From positions 1,849,001 to 1,913,000 of the forward strand of contig NZ_CP061080.1 of the NCBI RefSeq assembly GCF_014495845.1: a stretch of DNA of 64,000 nucleotides, read 5' to 3'. The position numbers and the translations under genes are program-made. Below, piece by piece: positions 40,238 to 48,911 of the stretch. Origin of the DNA: Aquibium microcysteis (GTDB lineage Bacteria; Pseudomonadota; Alphaproteobacteria; Rhizobiales; Rhizobiaceae). The notes below the pieces were generated by a model. The model worked only from the letters and a program-made list of their open reading frames with translations, was not told where the DNA came from and did not search any database. The number at the start of each line of letters is the position of its first letter. Positions within the stretch are counted from its first letter, which is position 1.

Positions 40238-40951
40238 CTACTCCCCCACATACGCCCTGAGATCCTCCGCAGCGCGGTTTTCTCCGATCGACATGGCGAG
40301 GATGCGCGAGAGGTGGACGTAAGGAAGGCCGGTCTCGGCGCGCCAGGCGTTGAGCTGCGCCTGGATGGCGGCGAGGTCCTTCTTCGAGGTCGGCGTCTCG
40401 GCGATGGACAGCCCCGCGTCGCGCAGCGCCGCGGCCATGTCGGGCGAGACGACGTAAGCGTCGAAGCCGATCCAGCGGAGAAAGTACTGGCCGGTCGCGC
40501 CGCCGAGGCGGCTGCCCTGCTTGCCAAGCAGGGCCACGAGGCCCGCCTGGTCGTCCGCCGGCCAGGTCGCCAGGAAGCGGCCGAAGCCGCCATGCCCGAC
40601 CGAGACGCGGTCGACGAACACGGCATTCTCGCGCACCGAACGGATCTTCTGCGGGTTGCGCACGATGCGTGTGTCGCTGGCCAGCCCTTCCCAGAACTCG
40701 TCCGGCTGGAAGAGGAGCCGCTTCGGCTCGAAGCCGAGGAAGGCCTCCTCGAAGCCCGGCCATTTCTGCTCGATCGCGCGCCAGACGAAGCCGGCGGAGA
40801 AGACGCGGGCCGCCATGGCCGACAGGACGCGGTGGTCCGGGACGTCCGCCAGCGCCGCATTGTCAGGCGCGACCGGCAGCAGCGTCGCCAGCACGGCCTC
40901 ACCGCCCTTGCGGCGGGCGGCGCGAGCCCGGATCTCCTCGAAGCGCGTCAT
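40238..40951 (-). CDS. divergent DNA-3-methyladenine glycosylase I-like protein
   Basis: 237 residues. The fold and order of motifs resemble Tag/adenine glycosylase I: VFSAGFVWRAIEQKWPGFEEAF near residue 50 and KQGSRLGGATGQYFLRWIGFDAYVVS in the C-terminal part (given here as positions about 144-169; key residues G-S-R-L-G-G and Y-F-L-R-W). The N- and C-terminal Cys/His zinc residues of classical TagI are not seen. A base-excision role is plausible, but substrate and activity are uncertain. It lies 52 bp upstream of nadE on the same strand. Confidence 0.7.
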   Translation of the reverse strand: MTRFEEIRARAARRKGGEAVLATLLPVAPDNAALADVPDHRVLSAMAARVFSAGFVWRAIEQKWPGFEEAFLGFEPKRLLFQPDEFWEGLASDTRIVRNPQKIRSVRENAVFVDRVSVGHGGFGRFLATWPADDQAGLVALLGKQGSRLGGATGQYFLRWIGFDAYVVSPDMAAALRDAGLSIAETPTSKKDLAAIQAQLNAWRAETGLPYVHLSRILAMSIGENRAAEDLRAYVGE

Positions 40952-41046
40952 GCATTCCCTCCCCTGTCCGCTCCCGCTTGCGACTTGGCGCCGGCTCTGC
41001 TCAATGGCGGCGCGCGGCGGGACATGCCGCGCCAACGGAGGCAGCG

Positions 41047-41625
41047 ATGAACAGGACCGTAGCCGAACTGGCGCACCGCTGGCTAGGCCGGCGCAGGGAG
41101 ACGCTCTCCTCTGCCGAAAACCGGGTGCTGGAAAGCGCGGTGGAGCGTCGCACGGTTGCGCGCGACGTCAACGCGGCGGTCTCGGACCAGGCCCGGCTGG
41201 GCGACCGGCTGGCCGACCGGATCGCCCGCATCGGGGGGTCGTGGAGCTTCATCCTCGGCTTCATCGCCTTCCTCGCCTTCTGGACGGCGGGCAACACGCT
41301 GCTTCTCGGCAGGGACGTCTTCGATCCCTACCCCTTCATCTTCCTCAACCTCGTGCTGTCGATGGTGGCCGCACTGCAGGCGCCGATCATCATGATGGCG
41401 CAGAACCGGCAGGCGGCGCGGGACCGCATCGACGCCGCGCACGACTACGAGGTCAACCTGAAGGCGGAGATCGAGATCCTCGCCTTGCACGAGAAGCTCG
41501 ACGATCTGCGCCGAACCGAAATCGCGCTGCTGCGCGAGGACGTGGCGCTGCTGACGGCCGAACTGCGTGCAGCGCGAGACCTTCTCGATGCGAGAGGCGC
41601 GCCAGGTGCGGGGCCTTCGGCATGA
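41047..41625 (+). CDS. DUF1003 family membrane protein
   Basis: 192 residues. A hydrophilic N-terminus is followed by two membrane helices (about 65-83, SWSFILGFIAFLAFWTAG; about 96-115, FIFLNLVLSMVAALQAP). Directly after is the family motif APIIMMAQNRQAARDR and a coiled-coil cytoplasmic tail. DUF1003 function is unknown. The stop overlaps the DedA gene start (ATGA), suggesting co-translation. Confidence 0.88.
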   Translation: MNRTVAELAHRWLGRRRETLSSAENRVLESAVERRTVARDVNAAVSDQARLGDRLADRIARIGGSWSFILGFIAFLAFWTAGNTLLLGRDVFDPYPFIFLNLVLSMVAALQAPIIMMAQNRQAARDRIDAAHDYEVNLKAEIEILALHEKLDDLRRTEIALLREDVALLTAELRAARDLLDARGAPGAGPSA

Positions 41626-42242
41626 GCGAGACGATCCACGGCCTCATCGAGCAGTACGGCGTCGCCGCGGTCTTCCTCGGCAGCATGGCGGAGGGCGAGA
41701 CCGCGGCCGTGCTCGGCGGCTTCTTCGCCCATCAGGCGCTGTTTCCGGTCTGGCAGGTCCTCGTCGCTGCGGGAGCGGGCTCCTTCTTCGGCGACCTCGT
41801 CTTCTTCGTGATCGGTCGCCGCTTCGCGGACCATCCGCGGGTGGAGAGGCTGCGGTCGACGGCGGGCTTCGGCAAGGCGCTCGCCTGGATCGAGCGGCAC
41901 CCGGACCTCTTCGTGTTTGCCAGCCGCTTCCTCTACGGGTTCCGCACCGCGGGAGGGGTCGCGGCCGGCCTGTCCTCGATCGGCACCGGACGGTTCCTGG
42001 TCCTCAACGCGGTATCGGCCGCCGTCTGGGCGATCGTCTTCGCCGGCGGCGGCTACGTCTTCGGCCTCGGCGCCCAACGCCTCCTCGGCGAGGAGATCGC
42101 GCGGCATGAGCGTCTCCTCGTCGCACTGGCCATCGGCGTCGTGACGCTGGTGGCGGCGCGGTTCCTGGTGGTCCGCTACCGCCCGGCCTGGATCAGTGCG
42201 GCTCGAGCACGGCGTCTCCCCGGTCGAGGATCAGCGGAATGA
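41622..42242 (+). CDS. DedA family membrane protein
   Basis: 206 residues with four to five helices. The DedA/SNARE-associated domain is visible in FLGSMAEGETAAVLGGFFAHQ, VLVAAGAGSFFGDLVFFVIGR and FASRFLYGFRTAGGVAAGLS. DedA proteins support membrane lipid recycling (undecaprenyl-phosphate or phospholipid flipping) and proton-motive-force homeostasis. Its last 50 bp overlap the convergent hemerythrin gene. Confidence 0.9.
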   Translation: MSETIHGLIEQYGVAAVFLGSMAEGETAAVLGGFFAHQALFPVWQVLVAAGAGSFFGDLVFFVIGRRFADHPRVERLRSTAGFGKALAWIERHPDLFVFASRFLYGFRTAGGVAAGLSSIGTGRFLVLNAVSAAVWAIVFAGGGYVFGLGAQRLLGEEIARHERLLVALAIGVVTLVAARFLVVRYRPAWISAARARRLPGRGSAE

Positions 42243-42780
42243 TCAGATCCTCCTCGTCGTCGAGGTGGCGTGCGAGCATGGCCACCAGCGACTGGTTGGC
42301 GTCCGCATAGGCATCGGCGGCGAAGCGCTGCCGGTCCTCGCTCTCCCGCAGGGTCCGCAGGAAGAAATTCGCCGTCTCGGCGTTGAGGCCGAGCGCCTCG
42401 TGGATCTGGTGATGGTCGCGGTCGAGAATGTCGAAGCCGCGCTTCAGCCGGGCCTCCGCCTTCGCGAAGGCCGGAAAATAGTGCTGGTCCTCCACGTTGT
42501 GGTGCCCGTCGAGATTGCCGAGGAAGAAGTTCAGCCGCGGCGCGAACCACTGCGCGAAGTCGGACGCCGACTTGCGGCCTTCACGGTAGTCGGCGATGCC
42601 GGTCGTCAGCATCGCGCCGACCTCGCGGAACATGCCGTGCCGCTGCAGCCAGAAGCCGGCCATGCCGCCGATGTTGTCGTGAACGCTCCAGTCGCTGCGC
42701 GGATACTTTTCCACGAGGAAGCGCAAATCGTCGGGCAGGCCGGCGCGCAGCTTGAGGTCGGTATCGGATCGGTCGGTCAT
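42193..42780 (-). CDS. hemerythrin HHE domain protein
   Basis: 195 residues. Predicted four-helix bundle with di-iron ligands: WSVHDNIGGMAGFWLQRH, then LDGHHNVEDQHYFPAF, LDRDHHQIHEAL and ARHLDDEEDLIIPLI. HHE proteins bind O2 or NO or store iron. ATG 42780 follows GGGGAGGT closely. The gene's 3' end overlaps the DedA gene by 50 bp tail to tail, so antisense interaction between the transcripts is possible. Confidence 0.88.
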   Translation of the reverse strand: MTDRSDTDLKLRAGLPDDLRFLVEKYPRSDWSVHDNIGGMAGFWLQRHGMFREVGAMLTTGIADYREGRKSASDFAQWFAPRLNFFLGNLDGHHNVEDQHYFPAFAKAEARLKRGFDILDRDHHQIHEALGLNAETANFFLRTLRESEDRQRFAADAYADANQSLVAMLARHLDDEEDLIIPLILDRGDAVLEPH

Positions 42781-42875
42781 CGGGGAGGTCCTTCGTGCGC
42801 CCCCTATATAGGTCCGTCCGTCCCGGGCGGAAGGAGGCACTTCCGGCTGCCTCGGTCACGCTCGCGAAACCGCTT

Positions 42876-43673
42876 CTACTGGAAGAGATAGGAATCATAG
42901 GCGAAGAAGCCGAATTCCCGGGAGTCGTGCACCCGCTCCGCCCTTGCCGCATCTCCGGCAGCACCGAGCGCGAAGAAGATCGGCATGAGATGCTCGTCCG
43001 TCGGATGGTTTTCCGCCACGAAGGGTGCCTGGCGGCGCCAGTCCAGCAGCGCCTCGACGTCGCCTGCCTCCATCTTCTGCGCGAACCAGGCGACGAAGGC
43101 GTCGAACCGGGCGCCGAGCTCCGGCGGCATCGCCGCGCCCGACCGCATCACGCCGATGACGGCACGCAGATTGTGGGTGATGTGGCCCGAGCCGATCAAC
43201 AGGATGCCTTCGTCGCGCAGCGGCGCCAGCGCACGGCCGACGGCGTAGTGCCAGCGCGCGTCACGGTTCGGATCGATCGAGATCTGCACGACCGGGATGT
43301 CGCCCCGCGGGAAGGCGAGCTTCAGCGGCGTCCAGGTGCCATGATCGTAGCCGCGCCGGCCGAGCCGCGCGGGCGACAGGCCGGCCGCGTCGAGCAGAGC
43401 CACGACGCGCTCTGCCAGCTGCGGTTCGCCGGGGGCGGGATAGACCATGCGGTAGAGCTGCGGATCGAAGCCGCCGAAATCGTAGATCATGGCGGGCCTG
43501 GGGTCTGTCACGACGGTCACGCCGTGGGTCTCGAAATGGGCCGACATGATGACGATGGCCTCGGGGCGCCCGACGAGTCCGGAGAGCCCCTCGAGGAAAT
43601 GCCGCGCGGGCATGTCGTCGAGCACGATGTTGGGTCCGCCATGCGAGATGAAGAGCGAGGGAAGCGTTGTCAT
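42876..43673 (-). CDS. LigB-family extradiol dioxygenase (DODA/YgiD type)
   Basis: 265 residues. Class III extradiol ring-cleavage dioxygenase fold: zinc/iron site in LFISHGGP, IVIMSAHFETHG, YDHGTWTPL and IGSGHITHNL (conserved His residues). The closest described members are 4,5-DOPA dioxygenase-like enzymes (plants, E. coli YgiD). The native substrate is unknown. AAGGAG lies 6-11 nt before the ATG. Confidence 0.88.
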   Translation of the reverse strand: MTTLPSLFISHGGPNIVLDDMPARHFLEGLSGLVGRPEAIVIMSAHFETHGVTVVTDPRPAMIYDFGGFDPQLYRMVYPAPGEPQLAERVVALLDAAGLSPARLGRRGYDHGTWTPLKLAFPRGDIPVVQISIDPNRDARWHYAVGRALAPLRDEGILLIGSGHITHNLRAVIGVMRSGAAMPPELGARFDAFVAWFAQKMEAGDVEALLDWRRQAPFVAENHPTDEHLMPIFFALGAAGDAARAERVHDSREFGFFAYDSYLFQ

Positions 43674-43797
43674 CGGCGATCTCCTTGCCGGTAACATATG
43701 GCCACCCGGCGAGCTTTGGCAGGGCCCGTGCGTGCGACTGAGCGTTCAGCAAAGGAGAACGACTTTTCCGGTCCCGTTCAGCCTGACCAGGCAGACG

Positions 43798-46476
43798 TCA
43801 CGCGCTGAGCTGCGCCGTGTCGCCGGCGCGCCGATGCGCGCAGACCATGCCGCGCCCCTTGGCCTTGGCGGCATAGCAGCCCTTGTCGGCATCGGCCACG
43901 ACGTCCGCCGGATCGCGTCCGGCGACCACCGCCGCGATGCCGATCGACGCGCCGACGCGGTGCACCCTGCCCTCCCACTCGAAGGCGAGACCGCCGATCG
44001 CCTGGACGATCAGCCGGGCGATCGCTTCCGCTTCTCTCGACCGGCATCCGCGCAGGATGACTGCGAATTCGTCGCCCCCGAGCCGTGCGAGGATGTCGCT
44101 CGAGCGGATACAGTCCTGCATGGTCGCGGCGATCCGCTTCAGCAGAGCGTCGCCGGCGACGTGGCCGGCCGTGTCGTTGACCAGCTTGAAACGGTCCAGG
44201 TCGATGAAGAGCATATGGTTGCCCTCCCCGAAGACGTCGTCGCGTCCCTGGGTCAGATCCTGGAGCGCCTCCATGAAGCGGCTGCGGTTCGCCAGACCCG
44301 TGAGCGAATCATGGCTGGCAGCGTGGGCGAGCTGGCGCTGCACGGCGCGTGCATCCGACATGTCCTGGAAGACGATGACCGTGCCCTCGTACTCTCCCTC
44401 GGACGAGAGAATCGGCGAGGCGACCTGCCGGATGAAGCTGCGCGTGCCGTCCTGGCGCACCAGCATCGCCCGGTGCTGGACGGCATCGCCCTCCGCTCCC
44501 GCGTCGCGGAAGGTGGAAGCGATGGGCTCGCGGGTGTCCTCGTCGAGCGGCGCGTGGACGCCGGCGAGGGGAACGCCGATGGCCGTCTCCAGCCGGTGCC
44601 CCGTCAGGGTTTCGGCCACCGGATTCATGAAGGCGACACGGCCCTCGGCGTCGGTGCAGATGACGGCGTCGCCGATCGACCGCAGCATCACGCGCAGACG
44701 GTCCTTCTCGGCCTGCAGCGCGCGCGCGGTTTCCGCCAGCCGCTCCTGGGCTTCCTTCTGGCGCGTGATGTCGGTGTGGGTGCCGATCGCCCGCAGGATC
44801 GACCCGCCGGGTCCGCGCTCGAGGATGCGGCCGCGGTCGAGCACCCAGACCCAGTGGCCGTCCTTGTGGCGCATCCGGAATTCGGCCTCGAAATAGGCGT
44901 TCGTGCCTTCGCGGTTGGCGCGGTCCAGCCCCTGCGCGATGTCGAGGTCGTCGGGATGGACGAGCTGCAGCCAGAGGTCGGGGGCATCGTCGAGCTCGGT
45001 TTCGGCGTAGCCGAGCATCTCCTTCCAGATCGCCGAATGGTAGGCGCGGTTCCTGCGAAGATCGATGTCCCACACGCCCTGCCGCGCGCTCGACAGCGCG
45101 AAGTTCCAGCGGTTCTCCGCTTCGGCGACCGCTTCCATCGCGCAGCGGCGATCGTCGACGTTCTCGATGTGGCAGATCAGGTGGGTGGCACGGTTCGTGG
45201 CCCGGTCGAACACGGCCGATATCGAGCCCTGGCCCCAGACCAGGCTGCCGTCCTTGCGCAGGTAGCGCTTTTCGACGCGTGCCGAGGTCCGCCGGTCCCG
45301 GATGGCCTGCCGCCCCTGCTCGAAGGCATGCGCCCGGTCGTCCTGATGGACGAAATCGGTGAGCATACGTCCCTGGAGATCCTCGATCGGATGGCCCAGC
45401 ATGTCTGCGAGCGCCTGGTTCGCCTTCTGGATACGGCCGCCGATGTCGAGGATGGCCATGCCGATCGCCGAATCCTCCATCGAGCGGCGAAAGACCGCTT
45501 CGCTTTCGTCGCGGGCGAGCCGGTCGAGGGCCGCACGCTCGCGCACGATGGCGAAGAAGATCGGCAGGACGATCCCGAAAGCCAGCGAACTGCGGAGGAC
45601 GGGCGAAATCGTCCCGCCTCCTTCGAAACCCGGCACCAGCTCGAAGAAAGCGAGCACGACGGCGATGGCGCCGCTGACCGAGGCGATGACGGCCGTCTCG
45701 TCGAGCGGACGCACGAAGGCGACGACCAGCAGGCAGAGGCAGATGAGGGCGGCGGGATAGTCGAGCGTCGTCAGGGCGACGCAGGTCGCGAAGGCCAGGC
45801 CAGCGACGGCCTCGCCGAAAGCCAGCCGCCCGGCGCGCTGCGCGCGCAGGCGCGCGAGCAACGGGGGTCCGGTGACCGCCGCGGGCATGACCACTGCGGA
45901 GCCGAACAGCTGTCCGGTGATGAATTCGTGGATGGTCGCGGAAATGTCCCATCCGGCGAGCGGCGCGACCAGGGGCACCGAGGCGAGCACGAAGGCGAGC
46001 GGGATGCCGAGCGCCGCGAGGACGAAATACTGGATCTGGCATTCCGGGGAATGGATCGGCGGCAGTCCCGGCCCGAGCCAGACCCGGAGCATCCACAGCG
46101 AGGCAGACACCTGCGCCGCATGCGCGAATGCGAGCACGGCCGAAGCAAGCGGTGGCACGCCGGCGATCAGAAGAACGGGAAACGCCGCCGTCAGCACCGT
46201 CACGAAAGGCAGGGCACCGCGGGCTTCGGAGCGGCCGAAATGGACCAGGGCGAGCGCATTCGCGAACCAGATGCCGATCGGGGCGTCCGCGCCGCTTCCG
46301 AACCAGAGCGAGACGCACGCCGCGAGGACGTAGCCGACCCACGGCCGGGTCCACTCCCTCGATCGGCGTGGCGACGTCGTCAAGATAGTCCCGCTCCCCG
46401 CTCCGGTGCCCAATCCTCGTGACGGAGGACGATCGCATGGGGAGATTAATGGTCGATTGCTGCCGTTGACGTTCAC
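43798..46476 (-). CDS. MASE1-PAS-GGDEF sensor diguanylate cyclase
   Basis: 892 residues. N-terminal MASE1-type membrane sensor of about eight helices (about 45-325). PAS domains start near residues 345, 470 and 605 (AILDIGGRIQKANQALADML; PAC-type LRAIGTHTDITRQKEA). The GGDEF domain has the active site GGDEF at 800-804 and an intact inhibitory I-site RSSD at 791-794. It should synthesise c-di-GMP in response to a membrane signal, with product inhibition. GTG 46476 gives the longest frame; TTG 46383 with GGGAG upstream is a good alternative start. Confidence 0.93.
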   Translation of the reverse strand: MNVNGSNRPLISPCDRPPSRGLGTGAGSGTILTTSPRRSREWTRPWVGYVLAACVSLWFGSGADAPIGIWFANALALVHFGRSEARGALPFVTVLTAAFPVLLIAGVPPLASAVLAFAHAAQVSASLWMLRVWLGPGLPPIHSPECQIQYFVLAALGIPLAFVLASVPLVAPLAGWDISATIHEFITGQLFGSAVVMPAAVTGPPLLARLRAQRAGRLAFGEAVAGLAFATCVALTTLDYPAALICLCLLVVAFVRPLDETAVIASVSGAIAVVLAFFELVPGFEGGGTISPVLRSSLAFGIVLPIFFAIVRERAALDRLARDESEAVFRRSMEDSAIGMAILDIGGRIQKANQALADMLGHPIEDLQGRMLTDFVHQDDRAHAFEQGRQAIRDRRTSARVEKRYLRKDGSLVWGQGSISAVFDRATNRATHLICHIENVDDRRCAMEAVAEAENRWNFALSSARQGVWDIDLRRNRAYHSAIWKEMLGYAETELDDAPDLWLQLVHPDDLDIAQGLDRANREGTNAYFEAEFRMRHKDGHWVWVLDRGRILERGPGGSILRAIGTHTDITRQKEAQERLAETARALQAEKDRLRVMLRSIGDAVICTDAEGRVAFMNPVAETLTGHRLETAIGVPLAGVHAPLDEDTREPIASTFRDAGAEGDAVQHRAMLVRQDGTRSFIRQVASPILSSEGEYEGTVIVFQDMSDARAVQRQLAHAASHDSLTGLANRSRFMEALQDLTQGRDDVFGEGNHMLFIDLDRFKLVNDTAGHVAGDALLKRIAATMQDCIRSSDILARLGGDEFAVILRGCRSREAEAIARLIVQAIGGLAFEWEGRVHRVGASIGIAAVVAGRDPADVVADADKGCYAAKAKGRGMVCAHRRAGDTAQLSA

Positions 46477-46688
46477 GGCAAAGCGAGACGAAGGGCAAAG
46501 AAGCGGTTAACGCCGTGCCGCTTTTCGTTCCCGGGGGGCTCTGGTCGCCTCCCTGAGCCGGCTGGACGAAGCAGACGGAATTCCTCATCGACCCGCGCCC
46601 GACCGGAGTTGGCCTCGCACCGGCGCGGGGTGCAGGAACCGTCCCCCGTCTTCGCCGGCGCCCGCGCGTCCGGCTGGCGCATGCCGGC

Positions 46689-46726
46689 AAGAAGAAGCCC
46701 GGCGCTTCCTTTCGGCAGCGCCGGGC
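46689..46726 (-). terminator. intrinsic terminator of the DAHP synthase gene
   Basis: Stem GCCCGGCGCT / AGCGCCGGGC (10 bp, 46697-46706 and 46717-46726), 10-nt loop; on the minus strand followed by TTCTTCTTGCC. 36 bp past the stop. Confidence 0.8.
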
Positions 46727-46761
46727 GGGACCATCAGGCGACCTCGACGAGGCCCGGCCGT

Positions 46762-48141
46762 TCAGCCGTTGACAACCTGCTTCTGCGCGCCGCCGACGCC
46801 GCTGTTCTTCAGGAGTTCGCTGACCAGGAAGGCGAGTTCGATCGCCTGGTCCGCATTGAGTCGCGGATCGCAATGGGTGTGGTAGCGATCCTGCAGCTCG
46901 TCGTCGCGGATGGCGCGGGCGCCGCCGGTGCATTCGGTGACGTTCTTGCCGGTCATCTCGATGTGGATGCCGCCCGGATGCGTGCCCTCGGCGCGATGGA
47001 TGTCGAAGAAGCTGCGCACTTCCTTGAGGATGCGGTCGAACGGCCGCGTCTTGTAGCCGGCCGCCGTGATCGTGTTGCCGTGCATGGGATCGCAGGACCA
47101 GACGACCTTGCGGCCTTCCTTCTCGACGGCGCGCACCAGCGCCGGCAGATGGTCGCCGACCTTCTCGGCGCCGAAGCGGGCGATCAGCGTCAGGCGGCCG
47201 GGCTCGTTCTCGGGATTGAGCAGGTCGATCAGGTTGAGCAGGCCGTCGGCGGTCAGCGAGGGACCGCACTTGAGACCGAGCGGGTTCTTGATGCCGCGGC
47301 AGTATTCGATGTGCGCATGGTCGGGCTGGCGCGTGCGGTCGCCGATCCAGATCATGTGGCCGGACGTCGCGTACCAGTCGCCCGAGGTCGAATCGACGCG
47401 GGTCAGCGCCTCCTCGTAGCCGAGCAGCAGCGCCTCGTGGCTGGTGTAGAAATCGGTCTCGCGCAGCGCGTAATGCGTTTCCGAGGTGATGCCGACGGCA
47501 CGCATGAAGTCCATCGTCTCGGTGATGCGGTTGGCCAGCGCCTCGTAGCGCTCCGCCTGCGGGCTGTCGGAGACGAAGCCCAGCATCCACTTGTGCACGT
47601 TCTCCAGCGAGGCGTAGCCGCCCTGCGCGAAGGCGCGCAGCAGGTTGAGCGTGGCCGCCGACTGGCGATAGGCCATCTCCTGGCGTGCCGGATCCGGCAG
47701 CCGCGACTTCTCGTCGAACTCGATGCCGTTGATGATGTCGCCGCGATAGCTGGGCAGCGTCGTACCGTCCTTGGTCTCGAAATCCGACGAGCGCGGCTTG
47801 GCGAACTGGCCCGCGATGCGCCCGACCTTCACCACCGGCTGCGAACCGGCGAAGGTCAGCACGACCGACATCTGCAGGAAGACGCGGAAGAAGTCGCGGA
47901 TGTTGTCGGCGCCATGCTCGGCGAAGCTCTCGGCGCAGTCGCCGCCCTGCAGCAGGAAGGCCTTGCCCTCGGCGACGGCCGCGAGCTGCTTCTTCAGCTT
48001 GCGCGCCTCACCTGCAAAAACCAGCGGCGGAAAGGTCGAGAGCTGCTTTTCGACGGCCACGACGGCAGCCGGGTCCGGATAGGACGGGACCTGGCTGATC
48101 GGCAGGTTGCGCCAGGAGTTCGGTGACCACTTCTTCGACAT
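46762..48141 (-). CDS. class II (plant-type) 3-deoxy-7-phosphoheptulonate synthase
   Basis: 459 residues. First step of the shikimate pathway (phosphoenolpyruvate + erythrose 4-phosphate). Family motifs: [22 protein letters not shown] (key C and D residues), [29 protein letters not shown] and [15 protein letters not shown]. The class II enzyme lacks the AroG/F/H fold of E. coli. ATG 48141 ([11 protein letters not shown]) matches homologues better than the upstream in-frame start at 48183. Monocistronic with its own terminator. Confidence 0.95.
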   Translation of the reverse strand: MSKKWSPNSWRNLPISQVPSYPDPAAVVAVEKQLSTFPPLVFAGEARKLKKQLAAVAEGKAFLLQGGDCAESFAEHGADNIRDFFRVFLQMSVVLTFAGSQPVVKVGRIAGQFAKPRSSDFETKDGTTLPSYRGDIINGIEFDEKSRLPDPARQEMAYRQSAATLNLLRAFAQGGYASLENVHKWMLGFVSDSPQAERYEALANRITETMDFMRAVGITSETHYALRETDFYTSHEALLLGYEEALTRVDSTSGDWYATSGHMIWIGDRTRQPDHAHIEYCRGIKNPLGLKCGPSLTADGLLNLIDLLNPENEPGRLTLIARFGAEKVGDHLPALVRAVEKEGRKVVWSCDPMHGNTITAAGYKTRPFDRILKEVRSFFDIHRAEGTHPGGIHIEMTGKNVTECTGGARAIRDDELQDRYHTHCDPRLNADQAIELAFLVSELLKNSGVGGAQKQVVNG

Positions 48142-48232
48142 GACAGCACCCAATGATGGCTCGCTGAAATCTTGCGATTTCACCCCCGGCAGGTCCGGGA
48201 TGCGGTCCTATACAGGAACAAGGGGGCCGATT

Positions 48233-48892
48233 CTACCCCTGCGTCCCGGGCGGATGCGCGCGGCGCAAGGCTTTCGCGGCACCCGGCCGTGCAATGAGGG
48301 CATCGAAGAGCGCGGCTTCGTGAGCGGCCAGCGCAACCGCGCGCGGATAGATGGGCTGCGGCCGGTCGTCGTGGACGGGGGTGTCGAAACCCTCGGTCTC
48401 GGCCACGAAGCGGCGCACGCCCCCCTCCCCGTGCTCGGCCAGGAAACCCTGCAGCACGGCATCGAGATAGGAGCGCAGGATCATCGGCGGCTCGCGATGC
48501 GGCGGGATGTCGGTCTGAGCGACGTAGAGGTAGAGCGGCAGCCCCTCCGGCAGGGGCTCGGCCGTCTCGAGACTGCCGGGCGCGATCGCCACGCGCCGGT
48601 AGCGCGCCTCCCGCGCGTCGACGGCGGCGAGGTTCTCCGTCCGGTCGAGGACGACCAGGCCGTCGCATGCAGACTGCGGCTCCGGCCGGACGCTGAGCAG
48701 GGCGGCGGGAAAGCCCGGCATGTCGGGCCGCGGCCGCCAGACCCGGCGCCAGCCCTTCAGCCGCGCCGGCACCGCATGCAGGATCGCGGTGCGGTGCGTC
48801 GCGCGGTTGACCAGCGAGCCGTAGCCGAAATAGGCGACGACCCCGCCCCGTGCATGAAGCGAGGCGAGTTCTCCGGGAGCCATGGTCGTCAT
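48233..48892 (-). CDS. gamma-glutamylcyclotransferase-like protein
   Basis: 219 residues of the GGCT/AIG2-like fold. The substrate loop is FGYGSLVN at 22-29. Members convert gamma-glutamyl dipeptides or glutathione to 5-oxoproline, but many are uncharacterised. The start at 48892 is 20 bp from the gor stop on the same strand, and the association with glutathione reductase suggests a glutathione-related role. An internal ATG (MAPGEL) is an alternative start. Confidence 0.8.
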   Translation of the reverse strand: MTTMAPGELASLHARGGVVAYFGYGSLVNRATHRTAILHAVPARLKGWRRVWRPRPDMPGFPAALLSVRPEPQSACDGLVVLDRTENLAAVDAREARYRRVAIAPGSLETAEPLPEGLPLYLYVAQTDIPPHREPPMILRSYLDAVLQGFLAEHGEGGVRRFVAETEGFDTPVHDDRPQPIYPRAVALAAHEAALFDALIARPGAAKALRRAHPPGTQG

Positions 48893-48911
48893 GTCGGTCC
48901 CCTCCGTCCGG

